Shown one piece after another: positions 10,570 to 27,247 of a DNA stretch of 35,740 nt (its first letter is position 1; each line of letters opens with the position of its first letter). A program made the position numbers and the translations under genes. The DNA is from Gemmatimonadota bacterium (lineage in GTDB: Bacteria; Gemmatimonadota; Gemmatimonadetes; Gemmatimonadales; Gemmatimonadaceae), in assembly GCA_028876525.1 (NCBI GenBank), contig JAGWRI010000295.1, positions 1-35,740 on the forward strand, given 5' to 3'. The notes below the pieces were generated by a model. The model did not search any database. It was not told the origin of the DNA and saw nothing but the letters and a program-made list of their open reading frames with translations.

Positions 10570-10816
10570 TACATCCGATCCTTGTGGGCTGTCACTAAAC
10601 TTAACTCATTTGGCGCCGAGATGCCGGTTTCCCGAGCTGGCCGGCTCCGGAACCTGCCGTCTTTCAACGACTTAGCAGCCAAGCGCCGATTACCGGGTTC
10701 GGGAGCCGACGGTGCGACTCGCACGCGAAACGGAATCCGGTTCATCCGGATCGGCTGCCGTTCAGCGTCTTCGTTCCTGCGGCCGAATTCGTGCCGGAAG
10801 ATTTTGGCCCATCCAA

Positions 10817-10845
10817 TTGACCGAGCCCCGCGCCGGGTGCACTCT
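10817..10845 (+). promoter_or_regulatory. weak sigma-70-like promoter candidate for oxidoreductase operon
   Basis: TTGACC (10817-10822) matches the -35 box at 5 of 6 positions. A 17-base spacer then leads to CACTCT (10840-10845), a poor -10 match. It lies about 35 bases before the start codon. The -35 is good but the -10 is weak, so this is a suggestion only. Confidence 0.25.
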
Positions 10846-10862
10846 TGGTCCGTTCATCACCC

Positions 10863-10875
10863 ACCGGAGGCCGGT
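10863..10875 (+). promoter_or_regulatory. Shine-Dalgarno sequence inside a small hairpin
   Basis: ACCGG-AGG-CCGGT forms a perfect 5-bp stem with a 3-base loop. The ribosome binding site GGAGG (10866-10870) makes up part of one arm and all of the loop, 9 bases before the ATG at 10880. Folding would hide the site, so translation could be sensitive to RNA structure. A similar CGGAGnCCG arrangement precedes the citrate synthase gene. Confidence 0.5.
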
Positions 10876-10879
10876 CGAC

Positions 10880-12457
10880 ATGTCACGCAAGAAGGTCACA
10901 CGCCGGAAATTCGTCGCTGATGCCGGGAAGCTCGCCCTGGGCGCGATGGTGATTCCCAAGGGATTTCCCGAGATCGTTCCGCGGCACGTGCTCGGCGGGC
11001 CCGGATACGTCGCCCCCAGCGACCAGCTCCAGGTGGCGGTGGTCGGGTTCGGCGGCATGGGGTCCAACAACGCGCTCGAGCTGTCGAAGACCGAGCGCAT
11101 CGTGGCCGTGTGCGACGTGGACCTCGCCTTCTCGGCGCGGAACGTCGCCAACAAGCTCAAGCACTCCGACGGCACTCCGCGGGCCGACGGACTGGAGCTG
11201 AAGAGACAGTTCGACGCCGCGCCCAAGTACACCGATTGGCGCGAGATGCTGGCGAAGGAGAAGGGCATCGAGGGAGTGGTCGTCGCGACCCCCGATCACA
11301 ACCACGCCGTGGTGGCCAACGCCGCGATGCTGGCCGGCCACGCCGTGTACGTGCAGAAGCCGCTCACCTATTCGGTGTACGAGTCGCGCGTGCTGCGGGC
11401 CACGGCCGCGAAGACGGGCGTGAAGACGCAGATGGGGAACCAGGGGCATTCGGGCGACGGCGCGCGGCTGATCAACGAGTGGATCCAGGCCGGCGTGATC
11501 GGCACGGTGCGCGAGGCGCACGTGTGGACCAACCGGCCGTGGGGCTGGTGGCCGCAGGGAATATCGAGGCCGCAGAAGGCGACCCCGGAGGAGGCGGCGC
11601 GCTTCCACAAGAACTGGGGCATGGGCACGCTCGACCTGATGCTGGCCGACGACATGTCGGGCGACTATCCCATGCCCGACGGGCTGAACTGGCCGATGTA
11701 CCTCGGGCCGGTGGCCGACGACATCGCGTACCATCCGATCTACCACCCGTTCCAGTGGCGCGGCTGGACCGATTTCGGCATCGGCGCGCTGGGTGACATG
11801 GGGGCGCACCTGATCGACCATCCGTACTGGGCCCTGGGGCTCACGCAGCCGACGAGCATCGAGGCGACGTCGACGCCGTGGGGCACGAGCGTCGTGCCGC
11901 CGGCGCCCGGCGCGCTGGGTCCGGACGGCAAGCCGGCCGGGCCGAGCCGCGTGCCGGTCACGTACCCCATCGCCACGACGGTGCACTACCAGTTCCCGGC
12001 GGTGGGCAGCCGGCCGGCGGTGAAGCTCTTCTGGTACGACGGCGGGCTCTTCCCGCCCCGCCCCGACGTGCTGCCCGACGACGTCGAGCTCAAGAGCGAC
12101 GGCGGGGGGCTGTTCATCGGCGAGAAGGGCGTGCTGCACTACGATACGTACGGCGAGAACCCGCACTGCTATCCGGAATCGCTCATGGAAGAGGCGCTCA
12201 AGGTGCCGAAGACGATGCCGCGGATTACGGTGAGCCACGAGCGCAACTGGGCGCTCGCGGTGAAGGGGCTGGCCCAGGAGAGCTCCCCCATCTCCTACGC
12301 GTCCCAGCTCACCGAGACGATGCTGCTCGGCGTGGTGGCGGTGCGCGCCGGCCAGGGCAAGAAGATCTACTACGACGCCGAGAACATGAAGGTCACGAAC
12401 CGCCCCGACCTGGACCATTTCCTGAAGCGCGATTTCCGGCCGGGCTGGGCGATCTGA
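10880..12457 (+). CDS. Tat-exported Gfo/Idh/MocA family oxidoreductase
   Basis: A 525-residue NAD(P)-type sugar oxidoreductase. The N-terminus [20 protein letters not shown] is a twin-arginine signal, so the enzyme is exported with its cofactor bound. The Rossmann motif [11 protein letters not shown] (about 54-64) and [14 protein letters not shown] define the family. The usual EKP cofactor motif reads [11 protein letters not shown], with Gln for Glu, as is common in the exported members. A long aromatic-rich C-terminal domain follows. It is spaced 23 bases before the DUF1080 lipoprotein gene. Exported Gfo/Idh enzymes next to DUF1080 proteins are known from systems that oxidise the 3-hydroxyl of a glycoside so that DUF1080 can cleave the 3-keto product. 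I infer the same role here; the substrate is unknown. The ATG at 10880 is chosen for its Shine-Dalgarno sequence and signal peptide. Confidence 0.9.
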   Translation: MSRKKVTRRKFVADAGKLALGAMVIPKGFPEIVPRHVLGGPGYVAPSDQLQVAVVGFGGMGSNNALELSKTERIVAVCDVDLAFSARNVANKLKHSDGTPRADGLELKRQFDAAPKYTDWREMLAKEKGIEGVVVATPDHNHAVVANAAMLAGHAVYVQKPLTYSVYESRVLRATAAKTGVKTQMGNQGHSGDGARLINEWIQAGVIGTVREAHVWTNRPWGWWPQGISRPQKATPEEAARFHKNWGMGTLDLMLADDMSGDYPMPDGLNWPMYLGPVADDIAYHPIYHPFQWRGWTDFGIGALGDMGAHLIDHPYWALGLTQPTSIEATSTPWGTSVVPPAPGALGPDGKPAGPSRVPVTYPIATTVHYQFPAVGSRPAVKLFWYDGGLFPPRPDVLPDDVELKSDGGGLFIGEKGVLHYDTYGENPHCYPESLMEEALKVPKTMPRITVSHERNWALAVKGLAQESSPISYASQLTETMLLGVVAVRAGQGKKIYYDAENMKVTNRPDLDHFLKRDFRPGWAI

Positions 12458-12480
12458 GCCACGACTCACACGGGGAAACG

Positions 12481-13188
12481 ATGAAGCGATTCATGGGGGG
12501 AGCCGCGGCGATCGCCGTCGGCGTGATGCTCGCCGGCTGCTCGGTGACCAAACACGGACCGGTGGCCACCGCCCCGGCGCCGGCGAGCGCCGGCGCCTGG
12601 CACTCGCTGTTCGACGGCAAGGACCTGAGCCAGTGGCGGGGCTATCACAACGAGGACATGTCCGGCTGGACGGTCGACAACGGCGTGATGGTGAAGACCA
12701 AGCCCACCGCCGACATCATCACCCGGGACAAGTACGCCAACTTCGAACTCGAGCTCGACTGGAAGATCAGCAAGGGCGGCAACTCCGGCATCTTCTACCG
12801 CGCCACCGAGGAGTACGACCACGTGTACTGGAGCGGACCCGAGTTCCAGCTCCTCGACGACGCCAACGCGCCCGACGGCAAGCTCCGCATCACCGCCGCC
12901 GGCTCCGACTACGCCCTGTATCCGTCGCCCGCCGGCATCGTGAAGCCGGCCGGAGAGTGGAACACCACGCGCATCGTCGTGGACGGCAACCACGTCGAGC
13001 ACTGGCTGAACGGCCGGAAGGTCGTGGACTACGAACTCAACAGCCCCGACTGGGTGACCCGCGTGGCGAACAGTAAATTCCATGCCTGGCCGAACTACGG
13101 GAAGGCCGCCACGGGCTATATCGGCATCCAGGGCGACCATCCCGGCCAACTGTCGCTCCGCAACATCAGGATTCGCGAACTGCCCTGA
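12481..13188 (+). CDS. DUF1080 (3-keto-disaccharide hydrolase/lyase family) lipoprotein
   Basis: 235 residues. The signal peptide MKRFMGGAAAIAVGVMLAGC ends in a lipobox (LAGC), so the protein is a lipid-anchored, extracytoplasmic enzyme. The mature part is a single DUF1080 beta-sandwich: WHSLFDGKDLSQWRGY, WTVDNGVMVKT, NFELELDWKISKGGNSGIFYRA, GPEFQLLDD, and C-terminal GYIGIQGDHPGQLSLRNIRIREL. These blocks are diagnostic. Members act on 3-keto-glycosides made by Gfo/Idh oxidoreductases, which fits the gene directly upstream. Translation probably starts at 12481 after a GGGGAA purine run. The assignment to the family is firm; the hydrolase-versus-lyase reaction and the substrate are inference. 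Confidence 0.93.
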   Translation: MKRFMGGAAAIAVGVMLAGCSVTKHGPVATAPAPASAGAWHSLFDGKDLSQWRGYHNEDMSGWTVDNGVMVKTKPTADIITRDKYANFELELDWKISKGGNSGIFYRATEEYDHVYWSGPEFQLLDDANAPDGKLRITAAGSDYALYPSPAGIVKPAGEWNTTRIVVDGNHVEHWLNGRKVVDYELNSPDWVTRVANSKFHAWPNYGKAATGYIGIQGDHPGQLSLRNIRIRELP

Positions 13189-13190
13189 GC

Positions 13191-13475
13191 ATGGACAACA
13201 CGATCGGGCTCGTGCTGGTGGTGGCGTTCCCCCTCGCCACGCTCGTCGCGGCGTTCCGCGCGATGCGACGCTGGGAGGGGGGATGGCGGCTGGCCGCCCG
13301 GCTGGCCGCCATTGCCATCCTCGGCGATCTCGTGTTCGCCTTCGCCAGCAACCTGCGCGATCCCGGGGCCCATCTCTGGCCGTACGAGACGATGACCGTC
13401 ACCGCGATCTGCGCCGTGTTCCTGATCGCGGCCGGGTCGCTGCGCCGCGACTCGATGAAGCGGCGCTCCGGGTAG
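13191..13475 (+). CDS. small membrane protein, unknown
   Basis: 94 residues with three predicted membrane segments (about 3-22, 35-54 and 68-85) separated by short basic loops. No domain is recognised. The start codon lies two bases after the DUF1080 stop, so it shares the operon of the oxidoreductase and DUF1080 genes. Its topology would allow a role in membrane anchoring or electron transfer to the quinone pool, but there is no haem- or metal-binding motif to support that. It ends three bases before the convergent glycogen phosphorylase stop. Confidence 0.75.
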   Translation: MDNTIGLVLVVAFPLATLVAAFRAMRRWEGGWRLAARLAAIAILGDLVFAFASNLRDPGAHLWPYETMTVTAICAVFLIAAGSLRRDSMKRRSG

Positions 13476-13478
13476 CGC

Positions 13479-15641
13479 TCAGCCCATTCGCGGCGGGTCG
13501 TCGCCGGCGGGATCGCCGGCGATGGACGGCAGGTAGTAGTCCCGCACGTACTCCGCCACCATCCGCGCCGCCGTGAACCGCCCGGCCGCCGTGCGGATGG
13601 CGTGCTTCATCCGCCGCACCCATTCCACCGGCACGCCGCGCGCGTCGCGCGTGAAGAACGCCGGCACGACCTGCTCCTCCAGCAGCCGGAACAGCTGCTC
13701 GGCGTCGGAGGCGTCGGGGTCCGGGTCGTCGGGCGCCGCCGCCGGGATGCTCCATCCGTTGAGGCCCGTGTAGCCCTCGGCCCACCACCCGTCCTCGGTG
13801 GCGAGCTGCGGCACGCCGTTCAGCGCCGCCTTCATCCCGCTGGTGCCGCACGCCTCCAGCGGCACCCGCGGCAGGTTGAGCCACAGATCCACGCCCTGCA
13901 CCAGCCGGTGCGCGATGTGCAGCTCGTAGTCCTCGAGGAACGCGATCCGCCCCTCGAACCGCGGGTCGCGGGTGGCGGTGTAGACTTCCTGCAGCAGCAG
14001 CTTGCCCTGCACGTCCGCCGGATGCGCCTTGCCGGAAAAGATGAGCTGCACCGGGCGGCGCGGGTCGCAGAGCAGCCGCCGCAGGCGGTCGGGGTCGCGC
14101 AACAGCAGCGACGCGCGCTTGTACGTCGCGAACCGGCGCGCGAAGCCGACGGTGAGCGCATTGTCGCTGAGCAGCGTGCCCGCGCCCACGAGGTGCCCGG
14201 CCGCCGGCCGCGCGTCGCGCCATTGGCGCCTCGCCTCCTCGCGGATGAACTCCAGCAGGTACACCTTGAGGCGATGGTGCGTGGCCCACAGCGCCGCGTC
14301 GTCCATGGCCAGCACCCGCTCCAGCCGGTCGGGATCGTCGGGACCGTCGGCCCACCCCCGGTCCAGCTCCCGGTCGACCAGGTCGATCACCGAATTGGCG
14401 ATCCACGTCGGCAGGTGGACGCCGTTCGTCACGTGGCCAATCGGGATCCGGTCCAGCGGCCGGTCCGGCCAGAGCGAGCGCCACATCCGGCGCGTCACCG
14501 CGCCGTGCACGCGCGACACGCCGTTCACCCGCCGCGCCAGCCGGATCGCCGCCACGGTCATGTGGAACTCGTCGCCGCCGCCGTCCGGGTGCCGGCCCAG
14601 CGCCAGTACGCGCGCGGCGTCGAAGCCCGGGTCGTCGGCCATCGGCTCGGCGCAGGCCAGCAGCTCGCCGTGCGCGAAGACGTCGTGTCCCGCGGGCACC
14701 GGCGTGTGCGTGGTGAAGACGGTGCTGCTCCGCACGCGCACCACGGCCTCGTCCCACGGCGCGCCCCGCGCGCACAGCTCGCGCACGCGCTCGACCATCA
14801 TGAACGCGGCGTGGCCCTCGTTGGCGTGCCACGCGGCCGGCGCGATGCCGAGCGCGCGCAGGACGCGCACGCCGCCCACGCCCAGCAGCCACTCCTGCCG
14901 CAGCCGGTGCGTGCGGTCGCCGGCGTAGAGCGCGTGCGACAGCTCGCGGTCGGCGGCTTCGTTCCCGTCGATGTTGGTGTCGAGCAGGAACAGCGGCACG
15001 CGCCCCACGCGCATCCGCCACGCGCCCACGTGCACGCGCCGCCCCGACATCTCGATCGTGACCAGCCGCCGCCCCCCGTCGGCGTTCAGCACCCATTCGA
15101 GGGGCGTGATGGCCGCCGAGAACGGCTCGGACGCGTCCTGCTGCCAGCCGTCGAGCCCCACCACCTGATCGAAGTAGCCCTTGGTGTACGAGAGCCCAAC
15201 GCCCACCAGCGGCACGCCGAGGTCCGACGCCGCCTTGCAATGGTCGCCCGCCAGCACGCCCAGCCCGCCGGCGTAGATGGGCACCGACGAATGGAGCCCG
15301 AATTCGGCGCAGAAGTACGCCACCGGCGCGCCGCCTCCCTCGGGCGCGGTCCGCGCGTACCAGGTGTCCCGCGCCTCCGCGTCGCGGTCGGCCCGCGCGC
15401 ACACGGCCTCGTACAGCCGCACGAACTCGGGATCGTCGGCGCACTCCGCCAGCCGGGCCGGGCCGGCCTGCTGCAGCACGGCGATCGGATTGTGACGCGA
15501 CCGGTGCCAGAGCACGGGGTCGATCGAGCGAAAGAGCACCCGCGCGTCGCGGCTCCAGCTCCAGGACAGGTTGGCCGCCACGGCGGACAGCCGGCCGATG
15601 CGCGGGGGGAGCTCGGGAAAGGGGATGCCGGGAGGGTTCAT
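13479..15641 (-). CDS. glgP: alpha-glucan (glycogen/maltodextrin) phosphorylase, GT35
   Basis: Releases glucose-1-phosphate from the non-reducing ends of alpha-1,4-glucans using pyridoxal phosphate. It has 720 residues, the shorter bacterial form with the N-terminal domain marked by ANLSWSWSRDARVLF. Further blocks are FCAEFGLHSSVPIYAGGLGVLAGDH, VFTTHTPVPAGHDVF, ATYKRASLL and the PLP site ACGTSGMKAALNGVPQL, with the Schiff-base Lys at about residue 604. It ends with GYTGLNGWSIP. The ATG at 15641 is chosen because conserved sequence follows at once; the upstream in-frame codon at 15665 adds only eight unlikely residues. It is divergent from glgE across 134 bases and so may be co-regulated with the glycogen operon. 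In the cluster it is the breakdown arm acting on GlgE/GlgB-made glucan. Confidence 0.95.
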   Translation of the reverse strand: MNPPGIPFPELPPRIGRLSAVAANLSWSWSRDARVLFRSIDPVLWHRSRHNPIAVLQQAGPARLAECADDPEFVRLYEAVCARADRDAEARDTWYARTAPEGGGAPVAYFCAEFGLHSSVPIYAGGLGVLAGDHCKAASDLGVPLVGVGLSYTKGYFDQVVGLDGWQQDASEPFSAAITPLEWVLNADGGRRLVTIEMSGRRVHVGAWRMRVGRVPLFLLDTNIDGNEAADRELSHALYAGDRTHRLRQEWLLGVGGVRVLRALGIAPAAWHANEGHAAFMMVERVRELCARGAPWDEAVVRVRSSTVFTTHTPVPAGHDVFAHGELLACAEPMADDPGFDAARVLALGRHPDGGGDEFHMTVAAIRLARRVNGVSRVHGAVTRRMWRSLWPDRPLDRIPIGHVTNGVHLPTWIANSVIDLVDRELDRGWADGPDDPDRLERVLAMDDAALWATHHRLKVYLLEFIREEARRQWRDARPAAGHLVGAGTLLSDNALTVGFARRFATYKRASLLLRDPDRLRRLLCDPRRPVQLIFSGKAHPADVQGKLLLQEVYTATRDPRFEGRIAFLEDYELHIAHRLVQGVDLWLNLPRVPLEACGTSGMKAALNGVPQLATEDGWWAEGYTGLNGWSIPAAAPDDPDPDASDAEQLFRLLEEQVVPAFFTRDARGVPVEWVRRMKHAIRTAAGRFTAARMVAEYVRDYYLPSIAGDPAGDDPPRMG

Positions 15642-15775
15642 GCCGCGAGGTGATGGTGAAAGCACAACGGCGCGCCCGGGGGCGCGTGCAACGCAACCTA
15701 CAAATTACCCCGGCCTCGCGCGGGGGAGCCAGGGGATTCTGGCGAACGCTGCGCGAAATGGTTAAGCATCAGAGC
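15642..15775. promoter_or_regulatory. divergent control region between glgP and glgE operon
   Basis: 134 bases between divergent glucan genes. They contain an imperfect GC hairpin (CGCGCCC-GG-GGGCGCG, near 15672-15690) and an AT-rich island (CTACAAATTACC, near 15706-15717), the most likely site of overlapping -10 elements. I could not find a good -35 partner on either strand. It is the natural place for an operator shared by the synthetic and degradative genes. Confidence 0.45.
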
Positions 15776-17787
15776 ATGGAAATTGCGAACCCGCCGGCGC
15801 GACGGGCTCGCGCCGCATCGGCCAGATTCCCCCACCTCGTCGTCGAAGAGGTGCGGCCGGCCGTGGACGCCGGCCGCCATGCCGTGAAGCGAATCGTCGG
15901 CGATTCGCTCGCGGTCGAAGCCACCGTGTACAGGGACGGGCACGAGCTCGTGGCCGCGCGCATCCGGTACCGGGCGCCGGGCGAGCGGCGGTGGCGCGCC
16001 GTGCCGATGACCTACGAGCGGGACTTCGACCGCTGCCGCGGCAGCTTCACGCTCGACCGGCTCGGCCGGTGGACGTTCACGGTGGACGCGTGGAGCGACC
16101 GGTTCGAGAGCTGGCGGTCCGACCTCTCCAGCAAGGCCGCGGCCGGAGTGGACGTGGCCCTCGACCTGCTTGGCGGCGCGCTGCTCGTGGACGAGGCCGG
16201 CGCCGCGGCCCGCGGGCGGGACGAGCGGACGCTCACCCACGTCGCCGCCACGTTGCGCGACGGGACGCGGCCCACGGCCGAGCGCGTGGCCGAGGCGCTG
16301 AGCCCGCGCCTCGACGCCCTGATGCGGCGGCACCTGCCGCCGGCCGACCTGACCTCCGCCCCGGCGGAGTATCCGGTGGCGGTGGACCGCGAGCGCGCGG
16401 TCTTCGGCGCCTGGTACGAACTGTTCCCGCGATCGCAGAGTCCGATCGCGCACGCCCACGGCACCTTCGCCGACACCGAGCGGCAGCTGCCCCGTCTCGC
16501 CGACCTCGGCTTCGACGTCGTCTACCTGCCGCCCATTCATCCCGTGGGCGTCACCAATCGGAAGGGGCGGAACAACGCGCTCCAGGCGGAAAGCGACGAC
16601 GTGGGCAGCCCGTGGGCCATCGGCAATGCGCACGGCGGCCACACGGCGGTGGATCCCCGCCTCGGCACGCTCGACGACTTCGCGCACCTCGTGCGCGCCG
16701 CGCAGGCCCTTGGCCTCGAGATCGCCCTCGACTACGCCCTCCAGTGCTCGCCCGACCATCCCTGGCTCACGGAGCACCCGGACTGGTTCTTCACCCGGCC
16801 CGACGGCTCGATCCGGCACGCCGAGAATCCGCCGAAGGTCTACGAGGACATCTACCCGCCCGACTTCTGGTGCGACGACCGCCAGGGGCTGTGGAACGCC
16901 TGCCGCGACGTCCTGCGGTTCTGGATCGCGCGCGGCGTGCGCATCTTCCGCGTGGACAACCCGCATACCAAGCCGTTCGCCTTCTGGGAGTGGCTCATTG
17001 GCGAGATCCACCGCGACCACCCCGACGTGGTGTTCCTGGCCGAGGCATTCACCCGTCCGGCGCGCATGAAGGGGCTCGCCAAGCTCGGCTTTTCGCAGTC
17101 GTACACCTATTTCACCTGGCGCAACGCGCCCTGGGAACTGCGCGAGTACGTCGAGGAGCTGGCGCACACCGGGATGGCCGAGTACTTCCGGCCCAACTTC
17201 TTCGCCAACACGCCGGACATCCTCCACGAGTACCTGCAGCACGGCGGGCGCCCGGCGTTCCGCGTGCGGCTGCTGCTCGCCGCCACGCTGTCGCCGTCGT
17301 ACGGCATCTACTCCGGCTTCGAGCTGTGCGAGCGCGCGCCCCGCGAGCCGGGGAGCGAGGAGTACCTGCACTCCGAGAAGTACGAGCTTCGCCAGCGGCG
17401 CTGGGACGCGCCCGACTCGCTCGATCCCGACCTCCGCGCGGTCAACCGCATCCGCCGCGAGAACGTCGCCCTGCGCACCCTCCCGAACGTGCGCTTCCTC
17501 CATGCGGAAGACGACGCCGTGCTCTTCTACCACCGCTACGCGCCGGGCAACGACCTGCTCGTCGCCGTCAACCTCGATCCGCGGCGGGTGCGCGAGACCA
17601 TGGTCCACGTTCCGCTCGGCGACCTCGGGTTCGGCGAGGACGAGCCGTTCGAGGTCGAGGACCTGCTCACCGGCACGCGCTACACCTGGCGCGGGGAGCG
17701 CAATTACGTGCGCCTCGATCCGGCCGAGCGCGCGGGCCATGTGTTGCGCGTCGTGCGCGCCGCCGCCGCGGCGCCCGGGAGCGCTCC

Positions 17788-17791
<4 letters not shown>
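15776..17791 (+). CDS. glgE: alpha-1,4-glucan:maltose-1-phosphate maltosyltransferase
   Basis: A GH13_3 transferase that adds maltose from alpha-maltose-1-phosphate to the non-reducing end of alpha-1,4-glucan. It has 671 residues, close to actinobacterial GlgE. It starts with a beta-sandwich domain ([20 protein letters not shown]), then [26 protein letters not shown] and [32 protein letters not shown] carries the nucleophile Asp (about 394), and [13 protein letters not shown] carries the acid/base Glu (about 423). These positions agree with my memory of Streptomyces GlgE and support the start at 15776 over 15758 or 15650. It opens the operon and overlaps treS-mak by ATGA, which fits direct use of the maltose-1-phosphate made by that gene. 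Confidence 0.96.
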
Positions 17792-21105
<3,314 letters not shown>

Positions 21106-21121
21106 CGCGGAGCGGGCGCTG

Positions 21122-25134
<4,013 letters not shown>

Positions 25135-25136
25135 CC

Positions 25137-27239
25137 GTGTCGGCCCCACGGGCGCTCCGGGCGCTGGCCGACCGCATGGGGATCCTCGCGTCGTACGTGG
25201 ACATGAACGGCATCGAACACGCCACGAGCGACGACACGCGCGCCGCCCTGCTGCACGCCATGCGTCTCGAGGCGGGCACCGACGCCGCCGCCCGCCTCGA
25301 GCTGGAGCGGCTCGACGCCGCCCAGCGCACGCGGCTGCTCGAGCCGGTGCGCGTGCTGCCGGCCGGCGCCCCGGCCCCGACGGCCCTCCGCGCCCGCGGC
25401 GCCGGCGAATGGTTCGCCGAGCTGCGCTTCGAGGACGGCGCCGCCCGCACCCTGCACGGCGTGCTCGCCCCGGGCTCCGGCGCCGTCCCGCTGCCCGACG
25501 CGCTTCCCGTCGGCTATCACGACCTGCACGTGTCCGTGCGGGACGAAGCCGGCGCGCGCGAGGCGACCCAGCGGCTGATCGTCGCGCCCGAACGGTGCGC
25601 CGAGGTCCCCCGCCCCGCCCGCCACGTGGGCGTGCTCGCCAATCTCTACACCGTGCGCAGCGCCGCCAACTGGGGGTGCGGCGACCTCGGCGACCTGCGC
25701 GCCCTGGCCGACTGGGCGCGCCGCGCCGGCGCGTCGTTCGTGGGCATCAATCCGCTCCACGCCACCCGCAACCGCGGCCTCGACGTCAGCCCCTATCACC
25801 CCACCAGCCGGCTCTTTCGCAATCCCATATACGTCGACGTGACCGCCGTGCCGGAATTCGCCGACTCGCCGGACGCCGCTGCACTCGTCGCCGCGCCCGG
25901 GTTCGCCGCCGCCCGCGAGGCGCTCCGCGCCGCCCCGCTCGTGGACTACGAGGGCGTCATGCGCCTCAAGCGCGCCGTGCTGGAAGCGCTCCACCGCACG
26001 TTCGGCGCGCGCCACCGCGGCCGCGGCACGCCCCGCGCCCTGGCGTACGACGAATACCGTCGCCGGCTCGGCGAGCCGCTGGAGCGCTTCGCGGTGTTCT
26101 GCGCGCTGTCCGACCGCATGACCGAACCCGGCGGCACCGGCCCCCTCGCCGACTGGCACGACTGGCCGCCCCCGCTGCGCGACCCCGCCTCCCCCGCCGT
26201 CGCCGACTTCGCGCGGGCACACGCCGACGTCGTCGATTTCCACCGCTGGCTGCAGTTCGTGCTCGACGAGCAGCTCGCCGATGCCGGCTGCGGCCTCCCA
26301 CTCGGCGTCTACTGCGACCTCGCCGTGGGCTCCGCCCCCGGCGGCTGCGACACCTGGACCTGGCCCGCCCTGTTCGCGCGCGACGCCGCCATCGGCGCGC
26401 CCCCCGACGATTTCGCCGCCGACGGGCAGAATTGGGGACTCCCCCCCATCGCGCCGCACGCCCTCCGCGACGACCGCTACCGCTACTGGATCCGGCTGCT
26501 GCGCGCCGGCTTCGCCCGCGGCGGGATGCTCCGCCTCGACCACGTCATGGGCCTGTTCCGGCTCTACTGGGTGCCGGCCGGCCATTCCCCGCGCGACGGC
26601 GCGTACGTGCGCTACCCGGCCGACGACCTGCTCGCCATCCTCGCGCTCGAAAGCCGGCGCCACGACGCGCCCGTCGTGGGCGAGAACCTGGGCACCGTTC
26701 CGCCCGAGGTCGGCCCGGCCATGGAGCGCTGGGGGCTGCTCGGCTCCGCGGTGACCTACTTCGCCTACGACGACGAGGGCGAATTCCGCGCCGCCCGCGC
26801 CTATCCGGCGCAGGCGCTCGTCACCGCCGGCACGCACGACCATGTCCCGCTGGCCGGCTTCTGGAGCGGCCGCGACATCGAGATCCACCGCGCGATCGGA
26901 CTCATTCAGGACGACCGGGCCACGGAGCGGGCCCGCGCGCTCCGCGCCCGCGCCCGCGACGCGCTCGTCCGCCGCGTGGCCGGGGGCGCCGCGATCGCCG
27001 ACGCCGCCGGGTTCGTCCGCGCCGTGCACGCCTTCCTCGGCCGCACCCCCAGCGCGCTGGTCGGCGTCGCCCTCGACGACCTGGCCCTCGAGACCGACCC
27101 CGTCAACATTCCCGGCACGGCCAACGACCGCTATCCCAACTGGCAGCGGAAGATGCACCGCACCCTCGACCAGCTGGCCGGCGCCGAGAGCGCGGCGTCG
27201 CTGGCCGCGGCGGTGAACGCTTCGCCCGACGGCGCGTAA
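25137..27239 (+). CDS. malQ: 4-alpha-glucanotransferase (amylomaltase)
   Basis: A GH77 enzyme that disproportionates maltose and malto-oligosaccharides, moving glucan chains and freeing glucose. It has 700 residues, the size of E. coli MalQ, with an N-terminal extension before the barrel (residues 1 to about 155) as in that long type. Motifs are GVLANLYTVRSAANWGCGDL, FVGINPLHATRN, SPYHPTSRLFRNPIYVDV, GGMLRLDHVMGLFRLYW (nucleophile Asp about 468), PVVGENLGTVPPEV (acid/base Glu about 516) and AGTHDHVPLAGFW (Asp about 568). The GTG at 25137 is chosen because the frame upstream is a shadow of glgB and the conserved LADRMGI begins near it. It feeds maltose back to Mak/GlgE and longer dextrins to GlgP. 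It is the last recognisable glucan gene of the operon. Confidence 0.94.
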   Translation: MSAPRALRALADRMGILASYVDMNGIEHATSDDTRAALLHAMRLEAGTDAAARLELERLDAAQRTRLLEPVRVLPAGAPAPTALRARGAGEWFAELRFEDGAARTLHGVLAPGSGAVPLPDALPVGYHDLHVSVRDEAGAREATQRLIVAPERCAEVPRPARHVGVLANLYTVRSAANWGCGDLGDLRALADWARRAGASFVGINPLHATRNRGLDVSPYHPTSRLFRNPIYVDVTAVPEFADSPDAAALVAAPGFAAAREALRAAPLVDYEGVMRLKRAVLEALHRTFGARHRGRGTPRALAYDEYRRRLGEPLERFAVFCALSDRMTEPGGTGPLADWHDWPPPLRDPASPAVADFARAHADVVDFHRWLQFVLDEQLADAGCGLPLGVYCDLAVGSAPGGCDTWTWPALFARDAAIGAPPDDFAADGQNWGLPPIAPHALRDDRYRYWIRLLRAGFARGGMLRLDHVMGLFRLYWVPAGHSPRDGAYVRYPADDLLAILALESRRHDAPVVGENLGTVPPEVGPAMERWGLLGSAVTYFAYDDEGEFRAARAYPAQALVTAGTHDHVPLAGFWSGRDIEIHRAIGLIQDDRATERARALRARARDALVRRVAGGAAIADAAGFVRAVHAFLGRTPSALVGVALDDLALETDPVNIPGTANDRYPNWQRKMHRTLDQLAGAESAASLAAAVNASPDGA

Positions 27240-27247
27240 CACTCGAG

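Larger units (their letters stand above)
10570..10879. other. 310-base non-coding region between divergent genes
   Basis: Lower in GC than its surroundings near 10590-10612 (CACTAAACTTAACTCATTTGG). It holds a perfect small hairpin at 10735-10751 (ATCCGG/CCGGAT, 5-base loop). A stretch at 10702-10730 resembles, on the minus strand, the T-arm and 3' end of a tRNA but does not fold into one. The promoters of both flanking genes must lie here. No convincing coding sequence is present: in-frame upstream extensions of the oxidoreductase gene look like noise. Confidence 0.5.

Noticed and set aside
10690-10790. tRNA gene on the minus strand
   Set aside because: T stem keeps only three pairs, the anticodon loop lacks U33, and no D arm or matching acceptor is found.
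10582-10920. Possible coding frame in the gap before the oxidoreductase gene
   Set aside because: No conserved features, Arg/Ser-rich noise, and it runs into the real gene in another frame.
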